Shown: positions 1-7,936, numbered from the stretch's first letter. The stretch is DNA of 35,163 nt from Cognatilysobacter segetis (GCF_004359965.1 NZ_SMRQ01000032.1:1-35163), one strand, 5' to 3'. A program made the numbers and translations. The notes: generated by a model from the letters alone, not told the origin.

Positions 1-571
1 TCTTGGCGCGCCCGTCCAGCCATGCGACGCCGATCGAATCCGGCGACGCGCGCCAGAGCGACACGAAGCCGTGCTCGGTCGCGGTGCCGTCGGTGTTGAC
101 CGGCACCGGCACCGACCAGCTCGCGCCGCCGTCGCCCGAACGCGCGACCACCACGTCGCGGGCGTGGCCACCCGTCGGCGAGGCGCGCATCCACGTCGCC
201 CACAGCGCGCCGTCCCGCGTCTGTTCGATCTGCGGCGTGTCGACGGCATTGCCGAACCAGTCGCCGCGGGCCACCGTCGCGGCAGGCGTCCAGCGACCGT
301 CCTTCCAACGTGCGACGCGCAGAGTGCGGCCGCCCTCGGCGCCCGACGTGCCTTCGACCCACGAGAGCAGCAGCGCGCCGTCGGGCGCCACCGCGAGGTC
401 GGGCTGCATGCCGTCGCGCACGGGCAGCGTCCAGGGCGCCTGGGCGGTCGCGGCGGTGGCCGGCGCCTTCGGTGCCGAGGCCGATGGCGCCGCCGGTTGG
501 CGCGAACAGGCGGCGATCGCCAGCACGACGGCGACGGCGAGTGTCGCGCGGGTCGCAAGGTCAGTAGTCAT
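1..571 (-). CDS. BNR/sialidase-like repeat lipoprotein, 3' end beyond window
   Basis: Reading the minus strand from the ATG at 571 gives a lipoprotein signal: a short N-terminus, a hydrophobic stretch and the lipobox AIAAC (Cys about residue 22). An Ala/Pro-rich linker follows, then beta-propeller-like repeats. An Asp-box (SGDGGASW) is visible near positions 125-155, as in BNR/exo-alpha-sialidase folds. The frame stays open to the window edge, so the C-terminus is missing. The ATG overlaps the end of the TonB receptor gene by 11 bases (561-571), which predicts translational coupling and a shared role at the outer membrane. Asp-box propellers are often not sialidases, and no catalytic Arg triad can be judged from this fragment. 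The name describes the fold, not an activity. The reading frame is sure; the function is unknown. Confidence 0.75.
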   Translation of the reverse strand, partial: MTTDLATRATLAVAVVLAIAACSRQPAAPSASAPKAPATAATAQAPWTLPVRDGMQPDLAVAPDGALLLSWVEGTSGAEGGRTLRVARWKDGRWTPAATVARGDWFGNAVDTPQIEQTRDGALWATWMRASPTGGHARDVVVARSGDGGASWSVPVPVNTDGTATEHGFVSLWRASPDSIGVAWLDGRAK

Positions 572-2909
572 AGCGCGCCTCCATCGACCACGTGCGCTGG
601 TTGTACGGGTGGAAGTTCCAGTAGGTCGCATTGTTCACGTTGTCGATGCCGAGCGCAGCGCTGAGGTGCGCGTCGCGACGGTAGCGCAGGCGCAGGTCGG
701 CGACCAGGAACGGGCTGGTGCCCGTGTAGGTATCGCCGCGCCTATCGCTGTTGTCCAGCGTGTTGAACTGCCGGCCGCTGTAGCGCACGGCGCCCGTCAT
801 GCTCCAGTGCTCGCCCGGGTGGTACGTCGCGACCAGGTTGGCGCGCCAGCGCGGCACGCGCGGCTGCCATCGGCCGACGCTGGCGGGGAAGCGGCTGTTC
901 TTCTCGACGATCGAATCGGTGAACGTGGCGCTGGCGGTGACGTCCAGTGCCTCGATGCCGACACCCGTCAGCTCGGTCGCGAGCTCGAAGCCGTCGGTGC
1001 GGATCGACTCGACGTTCTGGATGCTCGTCACGCTCGGCGTGACCAGCACGTTGGTCTGCGAGTAGAGCGCGTCCCGCGTGCGCTCATGGAAGTATGTCGC
1101 GCGCACCTTGCCGAGCGCGACGTTGCGCACCCACGACAGCTCCGAGGTGACCGACCGCTCGGGCTCGAGGCCGGGATCGTTGTTGACCACCGCGTTGGTC
1201 GCGATGCTGCCCTGGTACAGCTCGCTCACCGTCGGAAAGCGCACGGCGCGGCCGATGGATCCCTTGATCGACCAGTCGCCGCCCGGCGCATATCTGATGG
1301 CGGCCTTGGGCGAGATCGCGCGTTCGGTGCGGCGGGCGAAGCCCAGCGTGTGGGTCGCGTCGGCGATGTAACCGTCGCGCGCGGACCAGCGCTCCGCACG
1401 CGCGCCCAGCATGCCGGACCACCGCGCGTTCATCTTCCAGGTGTCCTGCGCGAACACGCCGCGCAGCCCGGTGGTGCCGCCGAAGGCCGACACCGGCGTC
1501 TCCGCGCCGCCACGAAGCCAGTCCGACGTGCCGCACACGCGCGTGCGCAGGTCGAACACCTCGTCCTGCAGGCCGAATTCGACGGTGTGCATGGCCGAGG
1601 CGCGCCACGTCGCGCGCGCATCCAGTGTCCTCCACCCGGTGCCGTGGGCGTCCGCGATGCGCCCCGCGCCGCCGTCGCGGGCGAGCGGCAGCGCCACCGA
1701 CGGCGAGCGCACGAGGTCGCGCGAGTAGTCGTACCGGCTCGCGGCGAGCGCGTAGTTCCACCGGTCCTTGCCCTGGCGCTTCAACGACACGCCGTGCAGG
1801 CGGTGCGCGAGCGCCGCCTTCTGCAGCGAGATGGCCGTCGCCGCGAGCGTGAAGCGGCGACCGTCGATCGACACGTCGCCGCTGTAGACGGGTGCGCCGC
1901 TTCCGTCGCGCAGGTACGTCTCCGCGTCGCGGAAGGCGTCGTTGTTCCAGGCGCCGAACACGTAACTCAGGCGGAGGTCGGGCGCGATGTCGTAGCCGAG
2001 CTTGAGTTTCGCCTGCGTCTGCGCGGTGTCCACGCGATTGGTGGCACCGACGACGTACCACGGCTTGCCGGCCGGATTGATGTCGAACACCGCGCCCTGC
2101 ACCTCGGGTGCCGCGCCGCTGCGGCCATTCTCGGCAAGTAGCGTCGCGAACGTGATCGGCTGCGATCGGCTGTCGAGCCGGCTGACTGACAGCCACGCCG
2201 CGAAGCGGCCCCAACGATCGCCGATCGAGGCAGTCGCAGTGGTCGCGTCGAAGCGGCCGTCGCTGGCGTACACCTTCGACCGCTGCGTCGAATAGCCGAC
2301 CTTCGCATGCGCCTCGAACCGCTCGGGCATGCGCGTGACGTAGTCGACCACGGCGCCCACCGAATTGCCGGAATACGCGGCCGAGAACGGCCCGTACAGC
2401 ACGTCGACGCGCTCGATCTCCTCGGGGTTCACCAGTCCCCAGCGTGGCGCGAACGTCGCGCCGTTGCCGAGCAGGTTCGACAGCAGCACGCCGTCGGCAT
2501 ACACCAGCGAACGCGCGCTGTTGCCGGTGCCGGAGGCGCGCGTGGCGAGCACGGCATGATCGTAATCGCCGATGTAGCGCTTGCGGACCAGCAGGCTCGG
2601 CAGGTACTTCAGCGCGTCCTGCGCATCGGTGGCATTGATGCGATCGACGATTTCGTCGCGGGTCACGCCTTCCACGGTGGTGGGAATGCGCGTCGGCAGC
2701 GACGTGGCCTGCAGGCCGCGCACGAGCACGCGGTCGAGGGTGAACTCGGGCTTGGCGCCGGGCAGCGGCGGCGTGTCCGCACCGGTGGCGGGCTTCGCGG
2801 TGGACGCCACGCGGTCGGAGGCGGCCCGTACATCGGCTGCGGCCAGCGCCGTGAGCATGAGGACGGTCAGCGCGGAAAGGCGCGGAAAAAGCGGTGCAAC
2901 GCGTGCCAT
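561..2909 (-). CDS. TonB-dependent outer-membrane receptor (putative metal uptake)
   Basis: A 782-residue receptor that should import a substrate across the outer membrane using TonB-ExbBD energy. I chose the ATG at 2909 because it starts directly on a signal peptide (basic start, Leu/Ala-rich core, cleavage near residue 29). A GTG at 2948 would add 13 residues ahead of it. The plug domain (about residues 45-175) contains the typical YADGVLLS and PEEIERVDVLYGPFSAAY segments. The remainder is a 22-strand-type barrel ending in the aromatic YDY expected for BAM-assembled proteins. It lies 87 bases downstream of a DUF2946 gene and overlaps the BNR lipoprotein gene. DUF2946 genes accompany OprC/NosA-type copper receptors in other proteobacteria, so copper is the leading guess. 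I do not see a diagnostic copper-binding site, and siderophore or another metal remains possible. Confidence 0.88.
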   Translation of the reverse strand: MARVAPLFPRLSALTVLMLTALAAADVRAASDRVASTAKPATGADTPPLPGAKPEFTLDRVLVRGLQATSLPTRIPTTVEGVTRDEIVDRINATDAQDALKYLPSLLVRKRYIGDYDHAVLATRASGTGNSARSLVYADGVLLSNLLGNGATFAPRWGLVNPEEIERVDVLYGPFSAAYSGNSVGAVVDYVTRMPERFEAHAKVGYSTQRSKVYASDGRFDATTATASIGDRWGRFAAWLSVSRLDSRSQPITFATLLAENGRSGAAPEVQGAVFDINPAGKPWYVVGATNRVDTAQTQAKLKLGYDIAPDLRLSYVFGAWNNDAFRDAETYLRDGSGAPVYSGDVSIDGRRFTLAATAISLQKAALAHRLHGVSLKRQGKDRWNYALAASRYDYSRDLVRSPSVALPLARDGGAGRIADAHGTGWRTLDARATWRASAMHTVEFGLQDEVFDLRTRVCGTSDWLRGGAETPVSAFGGTTGLRGVFAQDTWKMNARWSGMLGARAERWSARDGYIADATHTLGFARRTERAISPKAAIRYAPGGDWSIKGSIGRAVRFPTVSELYQGSIATNAVVNNDPGLEPERSVTSELSWVRNVALGKVRATYFHERTRDALYSQTNVLVTPSVTSIQNVESIRTDGFELATELTGVGIEALDVTASATFTDSIVEKNSRFPASVGRWQPRVPRWRANLVATYHPGEHWSMTGAVRYSGRQFNTLDNSDRRGDTYTGTSPFLVADLRLRYRRDAHLSAALGIDNVNNATYWNFHPYNQRTWSMEARYDY

Positions 2910-2996
2910 GTCGGCGGTCTCGCGGAGGCGCGGCAGCCCGTACGGCACGCTTGCGCGCCGAAGGCGACCGGTCGGAAAGGGATGAAGCGTCGTAGA

Positions 2997-3416
2997 TCAG
3001 GCGCGGACGCGCGGCGGTGGACCGCGAGCGCCGAGCGTGTCCCGCCACCCGAGCGTGCGCGCGACGGCTACGTTGCGCCGCAGCGGGACGGTCGGGCGAG
3101 GCGAAGTCGCGACCGGTGCCGGCGCGACCCGCTCGAGCAGGCCTGCAAGCAGTGGACAGTAGGCGCAGGCGCCGCCGTCGTGGCCTTCGTGTGGCGCACG
3201 ATGCGGCGCTTCGCCGTGCGGACGGTGCGCCTGTACACGCAGCTCGATGCGAGCCGGCGACGGCGGTGCGCTCGCCGTCGCATGCGGGTCGGCCGGCGAG
3301 ACTACGACCGCTGGCCCCATCGCTCGCTGCGATGTCAGTGTCGGCATCGTGACGAGCAGCAGCATGGCCAGCAGGGCCAAGGCCGCGAATCGCCGATGGA
3401 GGGATCGGAAGCGCAT
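2997..3416 (-). CDS. DUF2946 family protein, His-rich with CxxC motif
   Basis: A 139-residue exported or membrane-anchored protein. Residues 1-30 are a basic start plus a Leu/Ala/Met-rich hydrophobic segment. A His-rich stretch follows (His at 64, 67, 72, 76, 79), leading into GACAYCPLLAGL, with the Cys pair at 84 and 87. This H...CxYCP arrangement is the hallmark of DUF2946, a family seen beside TonB-dependent copper receptors. The residues suggest periplasmic metal binding, but no biochemical role is established that I know of. I chose the start at 3416 because the signal segment begins there. No Shine-Dalgarno is present, but a -10-like hexamer lies exactly six bases upstream, so the message may be leaderless. 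An FNR-type box lies further upstream. It is probably the first gene of an operon with the receptor and the BNR lipoprotein. Confidence 0.75.
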   Translation of the reverse strand: MRFRSLHRRFAALALLAMLLLVTMPTLTSQRAMGPAVVVSPADPHATASAPPSPARIELRVQAHRPHGEAPHRAPHEGHDGGACAYCPLLAGLLERVAPAPVATSPRPTVPLRRNVAVARTLGWRDTLGARGPPPRVRA

Positions 3417-3422
3417 GCATGC

Positions 3423-3464
3423 AGTCTGGCTGCCCACCGCCGCGTCCACATTGACCCGGATCAA
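3423..3464 (-). promoter_or_regulatory. FNR/Anr-type box and class II promoter for the DUF2946-TonB operon
   Basis: On the minus strand, 3464-3451 reads TTGATCCGGGTCAA, matching the FNR/Anr consensus TTGAT-N4-ATCAA (or GTCAA) at 9-10 of 10 positions. Its centre (3457.5) is 41.5 bases upstream of the A of the DUF2946 ATG (3416). The hexamer CAGACT (3428-3423) has the key A and T of a -10 element and ends six bases before that ATG. If transcription starts at the ATG, both elements sit at class II FNR spacing. The regulator itself is outside the window. Confidence 0.6.
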
Positions 3465-3904
3465 TCCGCGCCGATTCCGAACGCCGGGCGCAGGGCTGCG
3501 ACGTGTCGGATAGCAATTTCGTCGTGGCGGCGTCGCGTGCCGAGCGCGCGGGCGACGGGCCACGCGGGTGGGGCCGACATCACCGCAATGTGGTGAACGA
3601 CCGGACGCGCGCGCTCTGCGACCCCGGATCACCGGCCATCTGCGTGGGGCATTCAAACGTCGCCGTGGAATGTGCGGACGTCACGTCTGCCGGGTCGTCC
3701 GTCAGCGAATGCAATGAATTGCCTGCGTATCAGCCGCGGTCGAAGCGTGCGAGTTCGCCGTCGACGCAGGCTGCGAGCCTCACGAGGCGCTTGCGGATCG
3801 CGACGTTTGAAACGTCATCGGATGGCCGGTTCGACCGCGCAACGCGCGATCCCTATTCGGCCGAACGGCCCGGGCGTCGAAGCACCGGGCCGAACGATGG
3901 GCGA
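3465..3904. other. Intergenic stretch, no gene supported
   Basis: About 440 bases between the FNR-type box and the next gene's stop codon. Open frames cross it on both strands, but none has a recognisable family, signal peptide or good ribosome-binding site. One imperfect inverted repeat, TCACCGC-AAT-GTGGTGA (3580-3596, one mismatch), could be an operator. I recognise no terminator. Confidence 0.5.
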
Positions 3905-4219
3905 TCAGAGGTCGCCGCTGGTCGAATTGTTGCGAAGCCGGCTGCCCTGGAGCATCGCGTCGCGCGTCGCGTCGCGCTCGGTCTGCATTTCTTCCTGCGT
4001 GAAGCAGATGCGCTTGGGCCGGTTGCTGCCCACCGTGCGTTCGGTACGGCAGATCTTCTTGACCTTCGGTTCGGCCGCCGCGACCGCCACCGGTGCATCC
4101 GCGGGCGCACTCGCCGCCGACTCGACGGCGGCCGTGGCACCGGGGGCCGTCGCGGTTTCCTGCGCGTGGGCAGGCAGGAGCGCGGTCGCGCCGATGACGA
4201 AGGCAAGCAGCAATTTCAT
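3905..4219 (-). CDS. Small secreted Cys-containing protein, unknown function
   Basis: A 104-residue protein. The ATG at 4219 is preceded by a strong ribosome-binding site (AGGGAGA, seven bases upstream). Residues 1-20 form a clear signal peptide (MKLLLAFVIG..., cleavage after AHA). An Ala/Pro/Glu-rich linker follows, then a conserved-looking basic core with two cysteines (KKICRTERTVG and RPKRICFTQEEM) and a charged helix. I recognise this as a type of small periplasmic hypothetical protein common in Xanthomonadaceae but cannot name a Pfam family. The two cysteines could form one disulfide. It stands alone between two sparse intergenic regions. A 14-base palindrome lies about 90 bases upstream. 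The gene call is firm; the function is unknown. Confidence 0.75.
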   Translation of the reverse strand: MKLLLAFVIGATALLPAHAQETATAPGATAAVESAASAPADAPVAVAAAEPKVKKICRTERTVGSNRPKRICFTQEEMQTERDATRDAMLQGSRLRNNSTSGDL

Positions 4220-4765
4220 GTGGATCTCCCTGTGGAAAGGGAACCGTGCCCGCGCGAACCGTCGGGTGCAAGTGCCATGAACCCCAACGAATGGCCCGTG
4301 ACGGGATGTGCATGCATGCACCGGATCGGGAGTCCGCGGGCGACTTCAGGCAACGCAACACGCCCGTCGACCGCGACGTCGTTCGCGGTTGGGAAAACGC
4401 ATCGACCCATCATTCAGCGCGGTTCGAGCACGTGATGCAGCGAGGTCGGACGAACCGTCGCGCTCTCGAGGCAATCTTCAGCGCGCACATGTGCAGCCGC
4501 GCTTATCCGCTCTGCAGCTGCGCAGGCGGCAGCGCCGACGCGGTGTTCCATCCGGTCGGGAATCGGCCGCTGACGCCGCGGGGAACCGCCGCGCTTATCG
4601 GCGAGCGGACACCGGCGAACCGGCGCGACGATAAAACCGGTGTGCGAATGCCTGCGGGACGCAGCCCGGCTTGGACACGGGATGCCGCAACCACGTGTTC
4701 AGGCGCGACCGGCGCGGAGCGACAGGCGGGCCGGCGACGCGGGGCGCGGCGTGCGCCGTCGCGAA
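4220..4765. other. Intergenic stretch between small secreted protein and tRNA-Lys
   Basis: About 546 bases. It contains the ribosome-binding site and presumed promoter of the small secreted protein, a perfect 14-base palindrome (4308-4321) and a perfect 10-base one, GCACATGTGC (4484-4500 area). The open frames crossing it look spurious. One running through the tRNA on the plus strand is the familiar false peptide encoded antisense to tRNA-Lys. I found no gene and no convincing terminator. Confidence 0.5.
4308..4321. promoter_or_regulatory. Perfect palindrome GTGCATGCATGCAC, possible operator
   Basis: A 14-base perfect inverted repeat centred about 95 bases upstream of the start codon of the small secreted protein. 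A related GCATGCATGC lies at 3413-3422, over the start codon of the DUF2946 gene. No known regulator is matched; an operator role is inferred only from symmetry and position. Confidence 0.25.
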
Positions 4766-4841
4766 TGGTGGGTCGTGATGGATTCGAACCATCGACCAGC
4801 GGATTAAAAGTCCGATGCTCTACCGACTGAGCTAACGACCC
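4766..4841 (-). tRNA. tRNA-Lys (anticodon UUU)
   Basis: A 76-nucleotide tRNA with encoded CCA (4766-4768). The minus strand begins GGGTCGTTAGCTC at 4841. The acceptor stem GGGTCGT pairs perfectly with ACGACCC. The D-arm has AGTCGGTAGAGC, the T-arm has GGTTCGAATCC, and the anticodon loop is CTTTTAA (anticodon at 4806-4808). The sequence closely follows the E. coli tRNA-Lys layout. The bottom pair of the anticodon stem (positions 27 and 43) reads T and C, a mismatch; the other four pairs are intact. The promoter must lie in 4842-5109, where CACAAT is the only -10-like hexamer I see, without a clear -35. Confidence 0.97.
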
Positions 4842-5109
4842 ACGGGCTTTCGGCGTCCTCGGCGGGCACCGCTGCTGCTGCGCAATTGTGCCACAGCGCC
4901 ACAACGGCCGACCCGCGGGCCGCACGCGGCGGGCCGCGTCGCCGTAGGATGCGGTAACGAGGAAGGCGACCGGCGTCGCGACGACTGCAGCCGGGGCGTC
5001 GCCGGCCGTTATCGACCCCGGGAGCGTCCGAATCGCAGGCCCGCGACGAAGGACGACGGCGATCGGCGACCACGACCCGCCGCAGGGACGCGTCTACCGG
5101 AGATTCGGC

Positions 5110-6384
5110 ATGACTCCTAAACCGACGTGGACGGACCGCCTCATCGACATGCTGGTCGACCCGGTCTGCGCGGTGGACCGCGACGGCCGCATCGTGTTCA
5201 CCAACGCGGCCTACCAGGCGCTGCTGGGCTACACGGACGAGGAGTTGCTCGGCCGCCGCATGATGGACCTCATCCATCCCGACGATCGCGACGCGACCCA
5301 GGCGGCGGCGCGCGCGATCATGGCCGGCGTGCCGGTGCACCACTTCCGCAACCGCTACCTGCGACGCGACGGCGGCGTCGCGCACCTGATGTGGTCGGCA
5401 CGCTGGTCCGAGGCCGATGGCGTGCGCGTGGGCGTGGCGCGCGACATGACCGAGTACGCGCGCGAGGAGGCCATGAAGTCGCTCGCCGCCGACCTCGCGA
5501 TGGCCGGGCTCGATGCATCGCCGCTGGCGGACGGTTGGCAGGGCATCCGCAGCGCGCTGGCGCGCCACCTGGCGATCCCGGCGGTGGCTGCGGCGATCCG
5601 CGCGGGCTCGCGCAGCCGCGTCCTCACCGGCGGCGCGGCGGCACCGGCCGACCTGCTGGACCGGCTGGTCCATGCGCGGCTCGACACGCCCACCACGTTC
5701 ACGTCCGCGGACGGCGGCCGCTGGTGGTGCGTGCCTCTGCCCTGCGGGCGGGCGGAAGGCATGCTCGCGCTCGCCTCTCCCGCGGTGCCGCCGATCGAGA
5801 TCGACGACGACGTGCTGGGCTTCGTCGCGCACCAGGTCGGCGCGGTGATGCGCGCCAAGCTGCTCGAGGAGGAACTCGCGGCGGCCGCCCTCCACGACGC
5901 GCTGACCGGCCTGCCCAACCGCCGGTTGCTGGTGGACCGCACCGAGCAGGCCCTCGCGCGTGCCGATCGCGAGGGCACGATGCCCGTGCTGCTGTTCCTA
6001 GACCTCGACGGGTTCAAGCTCATCAACGATCGCCTCGGGCACGCCGTCGGCGATGCGGTGCTCACGCACACGGCGCGCGTATTGATCGCACAGGTGCGCG
6101 ATACCGACACCGTGGCGCGCATCGGGGGCGACGAGTTCGTGATCCTGCTCGACGGCAGCGCCACCGACGGCGACGTCGAGGACATCGCGGAGTCGATCGC
6201 GCGCTCGCTGCAGTCGCCGGTCGGCGACGCCCCACCGGTGCCCGCGGCTCGCGTCAGCATCGGCAGCGCGCGCTATCCGCTCGACGGGCGCTCGCTCGCC
6301 GAGCTGCTCGATACGGCCGATCGGCGCATGTACCTCGACAAGGCGCGGCGCGGCTGCGCGCCTGCGGGAACGGCTCAGGCGTAG
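5110..6384 (+). CDS. PAS-GAF-GGDEF diguanylate cyclase
   Basis: A 424-residue soluble sensor enzyme predicted to make cyclic di-GMP from two GTP. A PAS domain fills about residues 10-120 ([22 protein letters not shown] start, HPDDR motif). A weakly conserved GAF-like segment spans about 130-255. The GGDEF domain runs from about 260 ([10 protein letters not shown]) to the end, with the intact catalytic motif GGDEF at 339-343 and [11 protein letters not shown] for metal and GTP binding. The product-inhibition I-site RxxD (R330-D333) lies five residues before GGDEF, so feedback inhibition is expected. The ATG has a good ribosome-binding site (GGAG, seven bases upstream). No transmembrane segment is visible. 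It is divergent from tRNA-Lys, and its stop overlaps the queC 3' end on the other strand by ten bases. The PAS ligand is unknown. Confidence 0.93.
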   Translation: MTPKPTWTDRLIDMLVDPVCAVDRDGRIVFTNAAYQALLGYTDEELLGRRMMDLIHPDDRDATQAAARAIMAGVPVHHFRNRYLRRDGGVAHLMWSARWSEADGVRVGVARDMTEYAREEAMKSLAADLAMAGLDASPLADGWQGIRSALARHLAIPAVAAAIRAGSRSRVLTGGAAAPADLLDRLVHARLDTPTTFTSADGGRWWCVPLPCGRAEGMLALASPAVPPIEIDDDVLGFVAHQVGAVMRAKLLEEELAAAALHDALTGLPNRRLLVDRTEQALARADREGTMPVLLFLDLDGFKLINDRLGHAVGDAVLTHTARVLIAQVRDTDTVARIGGDEFVILLDGSATDGDVEDIAESIARSLQSPVGDAPPVPAARVSIGSARYPLDGRSLAELLDTADRRMYLDKARRGCAPAGTAQA

Positions 6385-7079
6385 CGCGTCGGATCCGCCA
6401 CGCCGGCCGCGTCGAAGCCCTGCGCGCGCAGGCGGCAGGCGTCGCACTGCCCGCAGGCGCGGCCGTCGGCATCGGCCTGGTAGCAGGACACGGTCAGTCC
6501 GAAGTCGACGCCGAGACGCACGCCTTCGCGCGCGATGTCGGCCTTGCTCATGAACTGCAGCGGCGCATGCACGCGCAGGCCCGCACCCTCGACGCCCGCC
6601 TTCGTCGCGAGGTTCGCGAGCCGTTCGAACGCCTGCACGAATTCGGGGCGGCAGTCGGGGTAGCCCGAATAGTCCACGGCGTTGACGCCGCAGAAGATGT
6701 CGTTGGCGCCCAGCACCTCGGCCCAGCCGAGCGCGAGCGACAGCATGATCGTGTTGCGCGCCGGCACGTAGGTCACGGGGATGGCGCTGCCGGTGTCGCC
6801 GCCGGTGGGCACGTCGATGTCGTCGGTGAGCGCCGAGCCGCCGATGCTCCGCAGGTCGACGTCGACCGTCTTGTGCCCGGCCACGCCCAGCTGCGCGGCG
6901 ACGCGCGCGGCGGCATCGAGCTCGGAGGTGTGCCGTTGCCCGTAGCGCACGCTCAGCGCATGCACGTCGAAGCCCTGCGACTTCGCGATGGCCACGACGA
7001 CGGCGGAATCCATGCCGCCGGAGAGCAGCACGACGGCCCTACGCGGCGGCACCATGCTGGAAGGTTCGGAACGGGACAC
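6375..7079 (-). CDS. queC: 7-cyano-7-deazaguanine (preQ0) synthase
   Basis: QueC converts 7-carboxy-7-deazaguanine to preQ0 with ATP and ammonia, in queuosine tRNA modification. The PP-loop SGGMDS (residues 20-25) binds ATP. The C-terminal Cys cluster (SC...ACGQCDAC) is the zinc site. Total length is 234 residues, normal for the family. I prefer the GTG at 7079 because GGAG lies six bases upstream. An in-frame ATG at 7055 has no ribosome-binding site but would also give a functional protein. The gene follows queE by 120 bases on the same strand, at the end of a long co-oriented run. No preQ1 riboswitch fold was recognised upstream. Its last ten bases overlap the end of the diguanylate cyclase gene. 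Confidence 0.95.
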   Translation of the reverse strand: MSRSEPSSMVPPRRAVVLLSGGMDSAVVVAIAKSQGFDVHALSVRYGQRHTSELDAAARVAAQLGVAGHKTVDVDLRSIGGSALTDDIDVPTGGDTGSAIPVTYVPARNTIMLSLALGWAEVLGANDIFCGVNAVDYSGYPDCRPEFVQAFERLANLATKAGVEGAGLRVHAPLQFMSKADIAREGVRLGVDFGLTVSCYQADADGRACGQCDACRLRAQGFDAAGVADPTRYA

Positions 7080-7199
7080 TGAAGGCTCCGGAAAAACGGT
7101 TCGAAGGTTGGATCCGCGCGCGGAACGATCACCGCGGACGGCCTTGGGGCTTCGGGCACGGCGTCGCGCGATGCGAAGCACGACCTCAGCGCGGGGGCA

Positions 7200-7874
7200 T
7201 CAGCGCCCCGGTTCGTCGCCCCACAGGATCTTGTGCAGCTGCAGCTGGAAGCGCACCGGCAGGCGGTCGTCGACGATCCACTGCGCGAGCTCGCGCGCCG
7301 CGACCTGCCCGAAGCTCGGCGAGAACAGCACGTCGCAGCGCGTCGGCAGCGCGTGCTCGGCAACGACCGCGCGCGACCACTCGTAGTCCTCGCGCGAGCA
7401 GATGACGAACTTGACCTCGTCGTGCGGCGTCAGCAGCGGGATGTTCTCCCAGCGGTTGCGATGCACTTCGGCCGAGCCGGGCGTCTTGATGTCGACCACG
7501 CGCGACACGCGTGGATCGACCGCACCGATGTCGAGCGCGCCGGAGGTTTCGAGCGACACGGTGTAGCCGGCATCGCAGAGCCGCTGCAGCAGGATCGTGC
7601 AGCGCTTCTGCGCGAGCGGCTCGCCGCCGGTCACGCAGACGTGGCGCACGCCGAGGCGCGCGACCTCGGCGAGGATCGCGTCGATCTCCCACCAGTCGCC
7701 GCCGTGGAAGGAATACGTCGTGTCGCAGTACTGGCAGCGCAGCGGGCAGCCGGTCAGGCGCACGAACACGGTCGGCCAGCCGACGGAATTCGACTCGCCC
7801 TGCAGGGACAGGAAGATCTCGGTCAGCCGCAGCCGCTCGGGGGCCGCGGCGGCCGCGGTGACGGGAACGCTCAT
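7200..7874 (-). CDS. queE: 7-carboxy-7-deazaguanine synthase (radical SAM)
   Basis: QueE performs the radical-SAM ring contraction of 6-carboxy-tetrahydropterin to 7-carboxy-7-deazaguanine, the step before QueC. The 224-residue protein carries the iron-sulfur motif CPLRCQYC (C43, C47, C50), the LSLQGES substrate-binding start and the SAM-binding VTGGEPL. The C-terminus FQLQLHKILWG is typical of the family. The ATG at 7874 has no Shine-Dalgarno; TAAAAT lies exactly six bases upstream, suggesting a leaderless transcript. It sits 62 bases downstream of cpoB and 120 bases upstream of queC. The association with tol-pal is a known gene order in gammaproteobacteria rather than evidence of a functional link. 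Confidence 0.95.
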   Translation of the reverse strand: MSVPVTAAAAAPERLRLTEIFLSLQGESNSVGWPTVFVRLTGCPLRCQYCDTTYSFHGGDWWEIDAILAEVARLGVRHVCVTGGEPLAQKRCTILLQRLCDAGYTVSLETSGALDIGAVDPRVSRVVDIKTPGSAEVHRNRWENIPLLTPHDEVKFVICSREDYEWSRAVVAEHALPTRCDVLFSPSFGQVAARELAQWIVDDRLPVRFQLQLHKILWGDEPGR

Positions 7875-7880
7875 CCGGTG

Positions 7881-7886
7881 ATTTTA
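7881..7886 (-). promoter_or_regulatory. -10 element of a predicted leaderless queE promoter
   Basis: The minus strand reads GGTAAAATCACCGG then ATG. TAAAAT matches TATAAT at five of six positions and is separated from the queE ATG by six bases, so the expected transcription start is the A of the ATG. No -35 hexamer is evident at 16-18 bases. Confidence 0.5.
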
Positions 7887-7936
7887 CCGCCCCGCCCTAC
7901 CGCGGCGGCCGTGCGCCGGAAACGCGGTTCAGCCGT

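Noticed and set aside
3-2141. Long plus-strand open frame opposite the TonB receptor and lipoprotein
   Set aside because: It is Arg/Ala/Val/His-rich low-complexity translation typical of antisense frames in GC-rich DNA, and the minus-strand genes have clear domains.
3503-4435. 310-codon plus-strand open frame over the small secreted protein and gaps
   Set aside because: No ribosome-binding site, domain or signal; it runs antisense to a gene with a strong start and signal peptide.
4246-4830. Plus-strand open frame ending in a peptide like GRDGFEPSTSGLKVRCSTD
   Set aside because: This is the well-known false peptide read antisense through a tRNA gene.
7080-7199. Possible preQ1 riboswitch upstream of queC
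   Set aside because: No pseudoknot-like stem with an A-rich tail was recognisable, and queC is within an operon-like run.
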